Below are positions 21,401-29,777 of a DNA stretch of 45,706 nt, piece by piece. How positions within the stretch are numbered: the first letter of the stretch is position 1; every line of letters begins with the position of its first letter. Position numbers and translations under genes: made by a program. Source of the stretch: Bacillota bacterium (lineage in GTDB: Bacteria > Bacillota_A > Clostridia > Christensenellales > Aristaeellaceae); the NCBI GenBank assembly GCA_023421735.1, contig JAEZSP010000038.1, positions 1-45,706 on the forward strand. The letters run 5' to 3'. The notes under the pieces are model-generated. The model had not been told where the DNA came from, did no database searches, and saw only the letters and a program-made list of their open reading frames with translations.

Positions 21401-22345
21401 ATGGTTTACGTAGGGATCGACGTGGGCGGAACGGGGCTCAAGGCTGGCGTTGTGGACGAAAACGGAAAAATCCTCTCCAAGGTTTCCTGCCCCACATTGG
21501 TGGAGCGGGGCGCAGAGCCGGTCGTAACCGACATGGCGCACCTGGCCATCAAGGCTGTGGAGGAGGCGGGACTGACGCTTGACGAGGTGAAGGCGGTCGG
21601 CGTCGGGATTCCGGGCATCGAGGATCCGCGCACGGGGCGCGTGCCGTTTTGCACGAACCTTTATTGGCATGACGTGCCGCTGGTCGCGTGGATGCAGCGG
21701 GTCATCGACAAGCCGATTTACGTCGGAAACGACGCGACTGTCGCGGGACTCGCCGAATCCGTGTCCGGCGTGAGCGCGGGCGTCAAAAACTCCGTGTTCA
21801 TCACGCTCGGAACGGGTGTCGGCGGCGGTATCGTAATCGACGGCAAGGTGTATTCCGGATCGAATGGCGTGGGCAGCGAGATTGGACACATGATCACCGT
21901 CGCGGGCGGCGAGCAGTGTACCTGCGGCAACAAAGGCTGCTGGGAAAGATATGCAAGCGCCACAGCGATCATCCGCATGGGGGTCGAAAGCGCGAAAAAG
22001 AACCCGGAAGGCGCGCTCGCGAAGGCCGTTGACGGCAAGCTTGAAGCCATCACCGCCAAGCACGTGATCGACCTTGCGAAGGCGGGCGATCCGGACTGCG
22101 CGAAGGTCTTTGACACGTATGTGTACCATCTGTGCGTGGGACTGGTATCGATCATCAACTTCATCGACCCCGAGGTGATCGCGCTGGGAGGCGGCGTATC
22201 CGCAGCGGGCGAGTTCCTGCTCAATGCGGTGCGCGCGAAGCTTCCCTCGATGATTTTCTACAAGGCGATGCCCTACGCGCGCATCGAACTTGCAACGCTC
22301 GGCAACGACGCGGGCATCATCGGCGCGGCGATGCTCGGGCGATAA
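21401..22345 (+). CDS. ROK-family sugar kinase (glucokinase-like)
   Basis: Phosphorylates a hexose, probably glucose. The 314-residue protein has the ATP-binding GIDVGGTGLKAG, the catalytic-Asp region VGNDATVAGL, GTGVGGG, and the ROK zinc motif: His163 in SEIGH and the cysteines in CTCGNKGC (173-180). The ATG at 21401 follows GGAGGA; the frame is open further upstream inside hprK but that part is not used. It is 20 bases after hprK and 13 before pepT. An N-terminal HTH is absent, so it is a kinase and not a ROK repressor. Confidence 0.93.
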   Translation: MVYVGIDVGGTGLKAGVVDENGKILSKVSCPTLVERGAEPVVTDMAHLAIKAVEEAGLTLDEVKAVGVGIPGIEDPRTGRVPFCTNLYWHDVPLVAWMQRVIDKPIYVGNDATVAGLAESVSGVSAGVKNSVFITLGTGVGGGIVIDGKVYSGSNGVGSEIGHMITVAGGEQCTCGNKGCWERYASATAIIRMGVESAKKNPEGALAKAVDGKLEAITAKHVIDLAKAGDPDCAKVFDTYVYHLCVGLVSIINFIDPEVIALGGGVSAAGEFLLNAVRAKLPSMIFYKAMPYARIELATLGNDAGIIGAAMLGR

Positions 22346-22358
22346 ATGGAGGTTTTTC

Positions 22359-23564
22359 GTGAGAGCATATGAACGGTTTTTCAAGTACATTCAATTTGAC
22401 ACCGCATCGGATGAGAAGAGCGCGACCTGCCCAAGCACGGAAAAACAGCTTGTACTCGCGCGTGCGCTCGTGGAAGAAATGAAGGAAATGGGCATTGCGG
22501 ATGCGCGCGTGGATAAAGACGGATACGTGTACGGATCGATTCCCGCAAACCGCGAAAATCTGCCCGCCATTGGTCTCATCGCGCACATGGACGTGGTCGA
22601 TGCCGCGCCAAGCCTCCCGATGAACGCGCGCATCGTCGAGAACTACGACGGTGGAAAAGTCGTGCTCGAATCGGGCGACGTGCTCGACCCGGTGGAATTT
22701 CCGGCGCTCAAAAAGTGCGCGGGCAAGAATCTGATCGTGACAGACGGGTACACCATACTCGGCGCGGACGACAAGGCAGGCATCGCGGAGATCATGACGG
22801 CATGCGCGCAGATTCTGGCAGACGACAGCATTGCGCACGGGAAGATCGCCATCGGGTTCACGCCCGACGAGGAGATCGGGCGCGGCGCAGACCGATTTGA
22901 CGTGAAAAACTTCGGCGCGGACTACGCCTATACGGTAGATGGCGGAGAACTGGGCGGCGTGGACTTTGAGACGTTCAACGCAGCCACAGGCTGGATCGTC
23001 GTAAACGGCGTGAGCATTCACACAGGCGCCGCCAAGAACCGCATGAAGAACGCGTCGCTCATCTCCATGGAGTTCAATTCGCTCATCCCGCCTGCCGAGA
23101 TTCCTCAGCACACAGAGGGATACGAGGGATTCTATCACCTCGACAGCATGTCGGGCACCGTCGAGCGCGCCGAAATGAAGTATATCCTACGCGATCACGA
23201 CCGCACGCGTTTCGAGGCGCGCAAGGCGCACTTTGCGCGCGCGGCGGAATATCTGAACGCCAAATACGGCGCCAACACCGTCACGTGCAAAATCGCAGAT
23301 TCCTATGCCAACATGCGCGAGGTGATTGAGCCGCGCATGGAGATCGTCGACCGCGCGAACGCCGCCTGGCGCGCCGTGGGCGTCGAGCCCTACAGCACCC
23401 CCGTGCGCGGCGGAACCGACGGTTGCCGCCTCTCGTTCATGGGACTCCCCTGCCCCAACCTCTCCACCGGCGGCATGAATGCACACGGCCGCAGGGAATG
23501 CGTCGCGGTCGAGGACATGGACAAGATTGTGGATATGCTCATGGAACTGCTGAAGGCGAAGTGA
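22359..23564 (+). CDS. pepT: Peptidase T (tripeptide aminopeptidase, M20B)
   Basis: Zinc metallopeptidase that removes the N-terminal residue from tripeptides. The 401-residue length matches PepT. Metal and catalytic residues are visible: His76 and Asp78 in LIAHMDVVD, GADDKAG (Asp138), Glu171/Glu172 in PDEEIGRG, the Asp in YTVDGGELG, and a late His in GGMNAHGRRE. The start is GTG with GGAGG upstream. It is the last gene of the operon and is followed by several hairpins. Confidence 0.93.
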   Translation: MRAYERFFKYIQFDTASDEKSATCPSTEKQLVLARALVEEMKEMGIADARVDKDGYVYGSIPANRENLPAIGLIAHMDVVDAAPSLPMNARIVENYDGGKVVLESGDVLDPVEFPALKKCAGKNLIVTDGYTILGADDKAGIAEIMTACAQILADDSIAHGKIAIGFTPDEEIGRGADRFDVKNFGADYAYTVDGGELGGVDFETFNAATGWIVVNGVSIHTGAAKNRMKNASLISMEFNSLIPPAEIPQHTEGYEGFYHLDSMSGTVERAEMKYILRDHDRTRFEARKAHFARAAEYLNAKYGANTVTCKIADSYANMREVIEPRMEIVDRANAAWRAVGVEPYSTPVRGGTDGCRLSFMGLPCPNLSTGGMNAHGRRECVAVEDMDKIVDMLMELLKAK

Positions 23565-23597
23565 GCGCCGAGGCGGGGGGCTGCCCTCGCACGCTCC

Positions 23598-23620
23598 CGC
23601 AAGGGCCAATGGCCCTTGCG
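23598..23620 (+). repeat. Hairpin repeat, copy 1, after pepT
   Basis: Arms CGCAAGGGCC and GGCCCTTGCG around AAT, then AATCCC. The copy at 23876-23898 has identical arms and the same AATCCC in the opposite orientation, so each follows its own gene in the sense direction. Confidence 0.7.
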
Positions 23621-23658
23621 AATCCCTTGCCGGTGGAAATCATTCATCGGTTTGCCGT

Positions 23659-23694
23659 CGCCGCGGGGTCCGTCCCCACGGCGGCGAACTTTTT
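23659..23694 (+). terminator. Terminator of the hprK-pepT operon
   Basis: Stem CGCCG-C-GGGG with CCCC-A-CGGCG (one mismatch), five-base loop, followed at seven bases by TTTTT. About 95 bases past the pepT stop. Confidence 0.6.
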
Positions 23695-23806
23695 GGAGGA
23701 AATATCCTCGGTCATCTTCTCGCAATCAGAGTTCTGCTTTCAGGATACGCGCCCGCAACGGAGCGGGCAGGGCAACCGCACGGTCAGGGATACCCGGTTA
23801 TTCAAA

Positions 23807-23840
23807 TTGATCGTCCGGGGCTAAGCCCCCGGACGATCAA
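23807..23840. repeat. Perfect 14-bp GC hairpin in the convergent intergenic
   Basis: Arms TTGATCGTCCGGGG and CCCCGGACGATCAA around a six-base loop (CTAAGC). There is no T-run on either side. The inner GTCCGGGG/CCCCGGAC is shared with the terminator at 14178. The gap 23565-23905 between convergent genes holds four hairpins and no gene. Confidence 0.55.
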
Positions 23841-23875
23841 CGTTCATCGAAAAAATTTCTTCCCGAAAGGGGATT

Positions 23876-23898
23876 CGCAAGGGCCGATGGCCCTTGCG
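23876..23898 (-). repeat. Hairpin repeat, copy 2, after the CYTH gene
   Basis: Arms CGCAAGGGCC and GGCCCTTGCG, loop of three, eight bases after the CYTH stop. On the minus strand it is followed by AATCCCC and, about 20 bases on, by TTTTTT (23855-23850), so it may be part of that gene's terminator. Confidence 0.7.
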
Positions 23899-23905
23899 CG
23901 CAACC

Positions 23906-24385
23906 TTACTCCAGCGGGATCGCCTGCGCGATGGAATGGTTTTTATAGCGAATATCGTCGGTGACTTCGCGCATGACATGGATAAAGGGTGGCATAATCA
24001 CGGGATCGGATTCGTCGGAAAGTTCGATTTCGAGGAGCGCGCGGTCACTCCAGAAGGGAAAGAGATCGAGCTCAAAGGTCTGATTTTCGTAGAGGAACAC
24101 GCGCCGCACCTTGTTAATGATGGCGCAAAGGGGGTCGCGGCGCTCAAGGTACGAGGCGTAATCGGCGCGGGTGATTTCTTCCTCGCGCTCCTCGGCGCGC
24201 GCACCGGAAATCCGGATCTTGGCTGTATGAAAATAGCGCCCGGCGCGCTCGCGCACGCGTTCTGAAATGTCCGGCGGGGTCTTCAGGTAAACCTGTTCGA
24301 TGGCTTCGCAGCTCAACTCACCCGGAACCGGAAGCTCCGGATACCGAATGAGATATTTCCGCTCGACCTCGTAAGTTGGCTTCAT
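23906..24385 (-). CDS. CYTH-domain protein (triphosphate tunnel metalloenzyme)
   Basis: The 159-residue protein opens with the CYTH signature E-x-E-x-K as YEVERKYLI (Glu6, Glu8, Lys10). It continues with charged beta-strands expected of the tunnel: VRERAGRYFHTAKIR, NKVRRVF, FELDLFPFW and LLEIELSDES. Such enzymes hydrolyse inorganic triphosphate or act on thiamine triphosphate or ATP; the substrate cannot be told here. The ATG at 24385 follows GGGAGG; an ATG five codons upstream lies in front of that site. It converges on pepT and is divergent from topB. Confidence 0.85.
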   Translation of the reverse strand: MKPTYEVERKYLIRYPELPVPGELSCEAIEQVYLKTPPDISERVRERAGRYFHTAKIRISGARAEEREEEITRADYASYLERRDPLCAIINKVRRVFLYENQTFELDLFPFWSDRALLEIELSDESDPVIMPPFIHVMREVTDDIRYKNHSIAQAIPLE

Positions 24386-24433
24386 ATGTTGGCCTCCCAT
24401 GCCGTTTTCACCATTCTATCATCGCGGCGCGGA

Positions 24434-24462
24434 TTGTACAAGGGGCGTTTGTGGGTTATAAT
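24434..24462 (+). promoter_or_regulatory. SigA-type promoter of topB
   Basis: TTGTAC (24434-24439), 17-base spacer, TATAAT (24457-24462). The expected start point lies at about 24469, only about ten bases ahead of the GTG start of topB. Confidence 0.75.
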
Positions 24463-24478
24463 GGATGCAGGTGATTGT

Positions 24479-26344
24479 GTGAAGAAATTAATTGTGGCGG
24501 AAAAGCCGTCCGTTGCGCGCGATATTGCGCGCGTGCTGGGCGTACGCGGCAAGGCCGAGGGTGCGATTGTGGGAGAAAACTATGTCGTCACCTGGGCGTT
24601 GGGGCACCTTGTGGCGCTGTGTGAGCCGGATGAGCTGGATGAACGATACAAAAAATGGCGTTGGGACGATTTGCCCATTTTGCCGGATCAAATTCCCCTG
24701 AAGGTGCTGCCGCGCACGCGCACGCAATACGGTGTGGTGAAAAAACTCATGAACGCGCCGGACATCACGTCGATCATTTGCGCGACGGACTCCGCGCGCG
24801 AGGGCGAACTCATCTTCCGTTATATTTATCAAATGGCAAAGTGTAAAAAGCCCGTCGAGCGGCTCTGGATTTCGTCGATGACGGATCAGGCAATCCGGCA
24901 GGGCTTTGAAAAACTGCGCCCGCAATCGGCCTACGACAGCATCTATGCGTCGGCAAAATGTCGGTCGGAGGCCGACTGGATCGTAGGTATGAACGCGTCG
25001 CGCGCCTTTTCGATCCGGTACAACGCACCGCTGCCCGTCGGGCGCGTGCAGACGCCGACCCTTTCGATGATCGTTGCGCGCGATCGGGAAATCGCGGAAT
25101 TCATCCCCAGGGATTATTGGGAAATCCGCGCCGATTTTGGCGATTACGAGGGGCTCTACTGGAACCCGAAGGCGAAAGAAGCGCGCGTCTACGACCCCGA
25201 GGAAGCAAAGAGCATCAAAAAGGAAATCACGGGCGGCACGGGCAACATCACGGACAGCTGCTACGAGCTGAAGAAAATCCCGCCGCCGCAACTTTTCGAC
25301 CTGACGACGCTGCAGCGCGAGGCGAACCGGCGCTACGGCTATTCCGCCGAAAAGACGCTCTCCATCGCGCAATCGCTCTACGAAACGCGCAAGCTCATTA
25401 CATACCCGCGCACCGACAGCCGCTATCTTTCGAGCGACATGCCCGGCAAAATCGCGGAAACGCTCAGAAACCTACCCGAACCATACGCCGCCTTCGTGCG
25501 CGCGCCTGAGTTCAGCCCGGATGTGCGGGGCAAGCGCTTTTACGACGACGCCAAGATCAGCGACCATCACGCCATCGTCCCCACGGAAAAGAAAGGCGAC
25601 CCCGCTTCCCTCCCTGCCGACGAGCGAAACATCTACGACATGATCGCGCGGCGGCTCGTCGCCATCCACTATCCGGATTATGAATACGAATCGGCAAAGA
25701 TCATTACCCTGGTCGGCCCGCACGAATTCCGCGCACAGGGCGCAACGCCTGTGAAGGAAGGGTGGCGTTCGCTTTACAGGGACGAAAAGCGGGAAAAGCA
25801 GGAGGCGACACTGCCGCGCGTCAAAGCGGGCGAAACGCGCAAGGTGGTCAAGTCGGCCGTCAAAGCGCAAAAGACGAAGCCGCCGACGCCGCACACGGAC
25901 GCATCCCTTCTGGGGTTGATGGAAAACGCGGGATCGAAACTCGAAGACGCACAGCTGCGCGAACGCATGAAGTCCGCAGGACTCGGCACGCCCGCCACCC
26001 GCGCGGCGACCATCGAAAAGCTCGTAAAATCCGGCTATGCGAAGCGCAGCGGCAAGGCAATCGTCTCGACCGAGAAGGGGAAACAGCTCATCTCGGTCGC
26101 ACCCGCGCAGATCGCCTCCCCCGCGACGACCGGCAAATGGGAAAAAGCGCTCTTCGACATGGCGAACAATCCCGCGCCAGAAAGCCGCGCGGCGAAGGCC
26201 GACCGGTTCATGTCCGGCATCCGCAAGTTCGCGGTGTTCCTCGTGGACGCGGCAAAATCCGCCGATGCGAACGTGCAGTTTGAACGCACGCCCTACGTCA
26301 AAAAAAGAGCGCGGCGAACCGCGCGTCCCAGAAAAAAGGTGTGA
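24479..26344 (+). CDS. topB: DNA topoisomerase III
   Basis: Type IA topoisomerase that passes single DNA strands and decatenates replication intermediates. About 621 residues: Toprim domain with VAEKPSVARDIA and ATDSAREGELIF, then the catalytic tyrosine Tyr309 in ITYPRTDSRYL. The C-terminus ends in a basic tail (KKRARRTARPRKKV) with no cysteine zinc fingers. The GTG at 24479 is chosen because the upstream in-frame ATG lies inside the -10 box; AGGTGA is four bases ahead. Its stop abuts the nitroreductase stop on the other strand (TGA/TCA). Confidence 0.93.
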   Translation: MKKLIVAEKPSVARDIARVLGVRGKAEGAIVGENYVVTWALGHLVALCEPDELDERYKKWRWDDLPILPDQIPLKVLPRTRTQYGVVKKLMNAPDITSIICATDSAREGELIFRYIYQMAKCKKPVERLWISSMTDQAIRQGFEKLRPQSAYDSIYASAKCRSEADWIVGMNASRAFSIRYNAPLPVGRVQTPTLSMIVARDREIAEFIPRDYWEIRADFGDYEGLYWNPKAKEARVYDPEEAKSIKKEITGGTGNITDSCYELKKIPPPQLFDLTTLQREANRRYGYSAEKTLSIAQSLYETRKLITYPRTDSRYLSSDMPGKIAETLRNLPEPYAAFVRAPEFSPDVRGKRFYDDAKISDHHAIVPTEKKGDPASLPADERNIYDMIARRLVAIHYPDYEYESAKIITLVGPHEFRAQGATPVKEGWRSLYRDEKREKQEATLPRVKAGETRKVVKSAVKAQKTKPPTPHTDASLLGLMENAGSKLEDAQLRERMKSAGLGTPATRAATIEKLVKSGYAKRSGKAIVSTEKGKQLISVAPAQIASPATTGKWEKALFDMANNPAPESRAAKADRFMSGIRKFAVFLVDAAKSADANVQFERTPYVKKRARRTARPRKKV

Positions 26345-26950
26345 TCACTCATATTGTTCGAAAAACGAAATCTCGGCGAGGGATTTCGTTTTTTTCTCGC
26401 GCGGCGCTTCTGCCGCATAGCCAATGGGCAACAGGAAAAGGCAGGCGATATTGTCCGGCAGGTTCAAAATCCGCCCCGCGCGCGGAATATCGAGATAGCC
26501 GATCGGGCAGCCGGAAAGCCCCATCTCCGCAGCGGCAAGCAACATGTGCTCCATCGGGATGAGCGGCGCGGCGTTTTCAAACAGCATGGCGGCGGCGTGC
26601 GCGTCGGGACATGCGGCGATGTAATCCATGAAGGCGCGCCCAAACCGGAGCTCGTCGACGATCCGCCCAAAATCGTCTGTGGGCACATCGAATCGATCCG
26701 CCGGAGCATGCGCGCAACACGCGAAGACCACGGGCGCATCCGCGATCCACATCTGATCGCCCGCCGCCTGTGCAAGCGCCTTCTTCCGTTCCCACGCCGT
26801 GACGACGCCGAACAGGCGGTTTTGTCCGTTGCCGCCGGAGGGCGCAAGCCGCGCAGCCTCGAGCAGGGTTTCGATCGCTCCGCCCGGGAGCGGCCTGTCC
26901 AGGAACCGCCGCGCGGACCTGCGCGCGCGAATTGCCTCCATGACGTTCAT
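26345..26950 (-). CDS. Nitroreductase-family flavoprotein
   Basis: FMN-dependent NAD(P)H oxidoreductase of the nitroreductase fold, 201 residues. The start MNVMEAIRARRSARRF is typical (the Arg-Arg-Ser phosphate-binding motif), followed by LLEAARLAPSGGNGQN, and late ENAAPLIPMEHMLLAA and GLSGCPIGYLD. Its ATG overlaps the stop of the ABC transporter by four bases, so the two are translationally coupled. The last 16 or so codons contain a strong inverted repeat that forms a terminator for topB on the other strand. Physiological substrate unknown. Confidence 0.88.
   Translation of the reverse strand: MNVMEAIRARRSARRFLDRPLPGGAIETLLEAARLAPSGGNGQNRLFGVVTAWERKKALAQAAGDQMWIADAPVVFACCAHAPADRFDVPTDDFGRIVDELRFGRAFMDYIAACPDAHAAAMLFENAAPLIPMEHMLLAAAEMGLSGCPIGYLDIPRAGRILNLPDNIACLFLLPIGYAAEAPREKKTKSLAEISFFEQYE
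26361..26395 (+). terminator. Bidirectional terminator inside the nitroreductase coding end
   Basis: Arms AAAAACGAAATC and GATTTCGTTTTT (12 bp), nine-base loop, seven consecutive T on the plus strand and five on the minus. It starts 17 bases after the topB stop and lies wholly within the last codons of the convergent nitroreductase gene. Confidence 0.8.
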
Positions 26951-28656
26951 GACACTTCCCCCACCGCCGTGTTCATGATGCTGACATATCCCGCGTCGAT
27001 TTCCAGCACCTTGTCGCAATACTTGAGCATGGATCTTCTGTGGGTAATGATGAGACACGTCGCACCCATGGCGCGCGCGATGTTTTCGAGCACCCGCGCC
27101 TCCGTCTTTTCGTCCAATGCGCTGGTGGCCTCGTCAAGGATCAAAAAGGGCTTATTGCGGATGAGCGCGCGCGCAATGGCAATGCGCTGCGCCTGTCCCT
27201 CGGAAAGACCGCTCGCGTGTTCGCCGACGGGCGCGTCGAGTCCTTCCGGCAATTTTTGTACAAATTCCGCCGCGTCCGCCAATGAAAGCGCGTTCCACAT
27301 ATCATCATCCGTCGCGTCGCCGCGTCCGCTCAGGAGATTTTTGCGAATCGTTCCGGAAATGAGCGTGTTCCCCTGCGGCACATAGGAAATAAACCTGCGC
27401 GACGCGGGGCATGTGTCCTCCGTCCATCCTTCGTCGTCGAAAAAGCGCGCGGTGCCGCTCGTCGGGGCGACAATCGCCATGGCGAGCCGGATAAACGTCG
27501 TCTTCCCGACGCCGGATGTGCCCACGATCCCGACGCGCTCGCCGGGATTCACGCGCACGGACATGTCGCGCAAAACGAGCTCCCCGTCGTAGCCAAACGA
27601 TGCGCCTTGCACCTCCAGACCCACGCGCGCGGGTTCGCCCGTGCGCGGCGCATAATCTTCCGCGCCGATCTCACTCACCTCGCGGATGCGCTCGGTGGAA
27701 ATGAGCATGGAGTAAACCTGCGGAACGATATAGGCAAATTGGCTCATGGGCGACTGCACCTGCGCGACGAGAGAGAGAAAGATCGTCATTGTGCCGTATG
27801 TGATGCTGCCCGTCGAGATGCGGTACGCGCCCCAGCAGAACGCGGCGACATAGCCGAGGCGGAACACGAAGCGCAAAAGCCCGTTTAACCACATGGTGAC
27901 CTTTGTGGACGACATGACGGTTTGCAGCCTGCGCATGCGAAGCTCCGCGATATAGGCGCTGTTCTGCTCCTCGAGCTGGAACGCCTTTAAGACAGTCAGA
28001 TTCTCGAGCCGCTCCTGCATAAACGAGCGGTACTCACTTTCCGTTTCGCGCAGCCGTTTTTGGTACATCTGATATTTTTCCCGGAAGCCCACCATGCATA
28101 CCGCCGTGATCGGCCCCAGAAAAAGGGCGAATAAGGCGAGCATATGATCATAATAATACAGCACGCCGAATGCCAGTATGAGCTGGAGGATCAGCATAAT
28201 CGCATTGGGAACGACGTTGATGATGCCGCTCGAGACGGTGGAAATATCGCTCGTGAGCCGCGTCATGAGGTCGCCCGTATGAAATTTTGACAGCCTGTGC
28301 CACACGCCGCGCTGAACGGTATCAAAAACGCGCGCAACGAGCCCGAAATTCATGCGCTCGCCCACGTATGCGCCGATATACTGGGAGAGTACACCCACGG
28401 CGATCGTCGCAACGGTGACCCCGCCCATGGCGATTGCATACTTTGCGATCTGTCCGTCGCGCACCGCCCAGTCGACCACGTACTTTCCGACGATGGTCGC
28501 CGCCATGGACAAGACAAGCGAGAGGGCATTCACGCCGAGCATCATGGCCAGGTGCCCCGCATAGGGACGCCCCTGCCGTGCCATCCAGCGAATGCTCGCT
28601 TTGTTTTTATCCCAATCGCGAAAAAAACCAAATAGTTTGTCTAGCTTCTCCCTCAT
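26947..28656 (-). CDS. ABC transporter, fused membrane and ATPase domains (exporter type)
   Basis: A 569-residue half-transporter that should dimerise. Six membrane helices fill roughly residues 30-320, with the intracellular-loop motif TGDLMTRLTSD. The ATPase has Walker A GTSGVGKTT (379-387), the signature LSEGQ (484-488, with Glu in place of the usual second Gly), Walker B FLILDE (504-509) and the switch His539. ATG 28656 follows AAAGGCGG. The substrate is unknown; coupling to a nitroreductase hints at detoxification or redox-linked export but that is inference. Confidence 0.9.
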   Translation of the reverse strand: MREKLDKLFGFFRDWDKNKASIRWMARQGRPYAGHLAMMLGVNALSLVLSMAATIVGKYVVDWAVRDGQIAKYAIAMGGVTVATIAVGVLSQYIGAYVGERMNFGLVARVFDTVQRGVWHRLSKFHTGDLMTRLTSDISTVSSGIINVVPNAIMLILQLILAFGVLYYYDHMLALFALFLGPITAVCMVGFREKYQMYQKRLRETESEYRSFMQERLENLTVLKAFQLEEQNSAYIAELRMRRLQTVMSSTKVTMWLNGLLRFVFRLGYVAAFCWGAYRISTGSITYGTMTIFLSLVAQVQSPMSQFAYIVPQVYSMLISTERIREVSEIGAEDYAPRTGEPARVGLEVQGASFGYDGELVLRDMSVRVNPGERVGIVGTSGVGKTTFIRLAMAIVAPTSGTARFFDDEGWTEDTCPASRRFISYVPQGNTLISGTIRKNLLSGRGDATDDDMWNALSLADAAEFVQKLPEGLDAPVGEHASGLSEGQAQRIAIARALIRNKPFLILDEATSALDEKTEARVLENIARAMGATCLIITHRRSMLKYCDKVLEIDAGYVSIMNTAVGEVS

Positions 28657-28746
28657 AAGCCGCCTTTCACCATTGACGGGTGGATCGCCCGTGCCCACGC
28701 GAAGCACGGTGATCGGGAAATGATTCTATTTTTATCATATGCATGT

Positions 28747-28775
28747 ATTATATCAGAAAAAACCGCGCCGAACAA
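28747..28775 (-). promoter_or_regulatory. Promoter of the ABC transporter-nitroreductase operon
   Basis: TTGTTC (28775-28770), 17-base spacer, TATAAT (28752-28747) with extended -10 TGA. The -35 lies inside the loop of the terminator of the upstream rhodanese gene. Confidence 0.65.
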
Positions 28776-28785
28776 CGACGCGGTT
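28757..28785 (-). terminator. Terminator of the rhodanese lipoprotein gene
   Basis: On the minus strand, arms AACCGCG and CGCGGTT with an 11-base loop, followed by TTTT. It overlaps the downstream promoter. Confidence 0.7.
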
Positions 28786-28805
28786 GATTTTCGTATGATT
28801 TGCCC

Positions 28806-29234
28806 TTATTCTGTTACGGTTCCATAGGTCCAATTGATAATACCGCCCATGTCGTAAACATTTGTATACCCCATTTCGGCAAGCAGCGCCGAGGAAGCGG
28901 CGCTCCGGCTTCCGCTGCGGCAATAGACATAGATCACGGCGTCCTTGTCGGGTAAAACCTGACTTGCCCATGCCGCGACGTTGTAATCAGGCAGAGAAAT
29001 GGCGCCCTGTATGTGTCCCTGTGAGAACTCGTCCGGTGTACGCACGTCGACGAGCGTGTAATCGTCCGACGCGCCCATGCGCTCGTAGGCGGTTGCGGCG
29101 TCGATCTTCGTGACCGTCCCTTTCTGTCCCTGCGCAGTTGCGGCGGGATCGGTCTTGTCCGCGCTCACACACCCGGTAAGAACCAGCGCCAAGCCGACGG
29201 CCATCGCCACGGCTGTGATTTTCCACTTGTTCAT
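28806..29234 (-). CDS. Rhodanese-domain lipoprotein
   Basis: A 142-residue exported protein. A signal peptide ends in the lipobox LTGC with Cys22 as the lipidation site, followed by a short linker and a rhodanese domain with DVRTPDEFSQGHI and the active-site loop YCRSGSRS (Cys105). Rhodaneses transfer sulfane sulfur or sense redox/phospho-groups; the outer face of the membrane is the expected place. The ATG at 29234 follows GGGAGGTGG. It is the last of three related genes and has its own terminator. Confidence 0.9.
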   Translation of the reverse strand: MNKWKITAVAMAVGLALVLTGCVSADKTDPAATAQGQKGTVTKIDAATAYERMGASDDYTLVDVRTPDEFSQGHIQGAISLPDYNVAAWASQVLPDKDAVIYVYCRSGSRSAASSALLAEMGYTNVYDMGGIINWTYGTVTE

Positions 29235-29303
29235 CTCAACCACCTCCCGTGATTGGCCTCATTGTATCACGTATGCACACCCACGTCGGTGACCACAGCA
29301 CAG

Positions 29304-29328
29304 AAAAGGCGACGGATCATCCGCCGCC
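29304..29328 (-). terminator. Terminator of the cytochrome b5-like gene
   Basis: On the minus strand a 9-bp stem with one G-U, arms GGCGGCGGA and TCCGTCGCC, loop TGA, followed by TTTT. Confidence 0.8.
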
Positions 29329-29342
29329 GTTTCATGGATGGA

Positions 29343-29756
29343 TCAATTAGCCTTGATCGCACCCACAACGGTAAGATTCTTTAAGACGGACGTCCTATGC
29401 GGCGCTTTCGAAATGACGTCGGTCAAATCCGTTCCCGCGGTGTAGCCCTGGTGCGAACCGTTGTTCCAGCCCTTGACATTTGTCACGTCATAGATCACGC
29501 CGTCAACCGCGACATACGCGGGATTCCCATTCTTGCCGTCATAGGCCTTAAGCTCGTCGAGCGTCAAGGAGAGCTGGCCTGCCGCAACGGTCGCCTCGGC
29601 CGCAGGCGTCTCCGTTGCCGCGGCGGCAACCGTCGCTTCCACGGTCACCTCGGCGGGCGTCGTAGCCGCGACCTGCGAATCCTTCGATGTACACCCGACC
29701 GCGAGTACCGCGATGAGCAGCACAAATACCATCAAAATCAAACTCTTTTTTTTCAT
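29343..29756 (-). CDS. Lipoprotein with cytochrome b5-like heme/steroid-binding domain
   Basis: A 137-residue lipoprotein: signal peptide ending in LAVGC (Cys22), a Thr/Ala/Glu-rich linker of about 40 residues, then a cytochrome b5-like domain from residue 63 (LTLDELKAYDGKNGNPAYVA). His102 (SHQGYTAG) and His120 (APHRTS) are placed like the two axial heme ligands of the b5 fold; whether heme is bound is not proven. ATG 29756 is chosen as eight bases from GGAGG; an ATG two codons earlier is too close. It lies between two rhodanese genes. Confidence 0.88.
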   Translation of the reverse strand: MKKKSLILMVFVLLIAVLAVGCTSKDSQVAATTPAEVTVEATVAAAATETPAAEATVAAGQLSLTLDELKAYDGKNGNPAYVAVDGVIYDVTNVKGWNNGSHQGYTAGTDLTDVISKAPHRTSVLKNLTVVGAIKAN

Positions 29757-29777
29757 TCTCATATCCTCCTGATTCAA

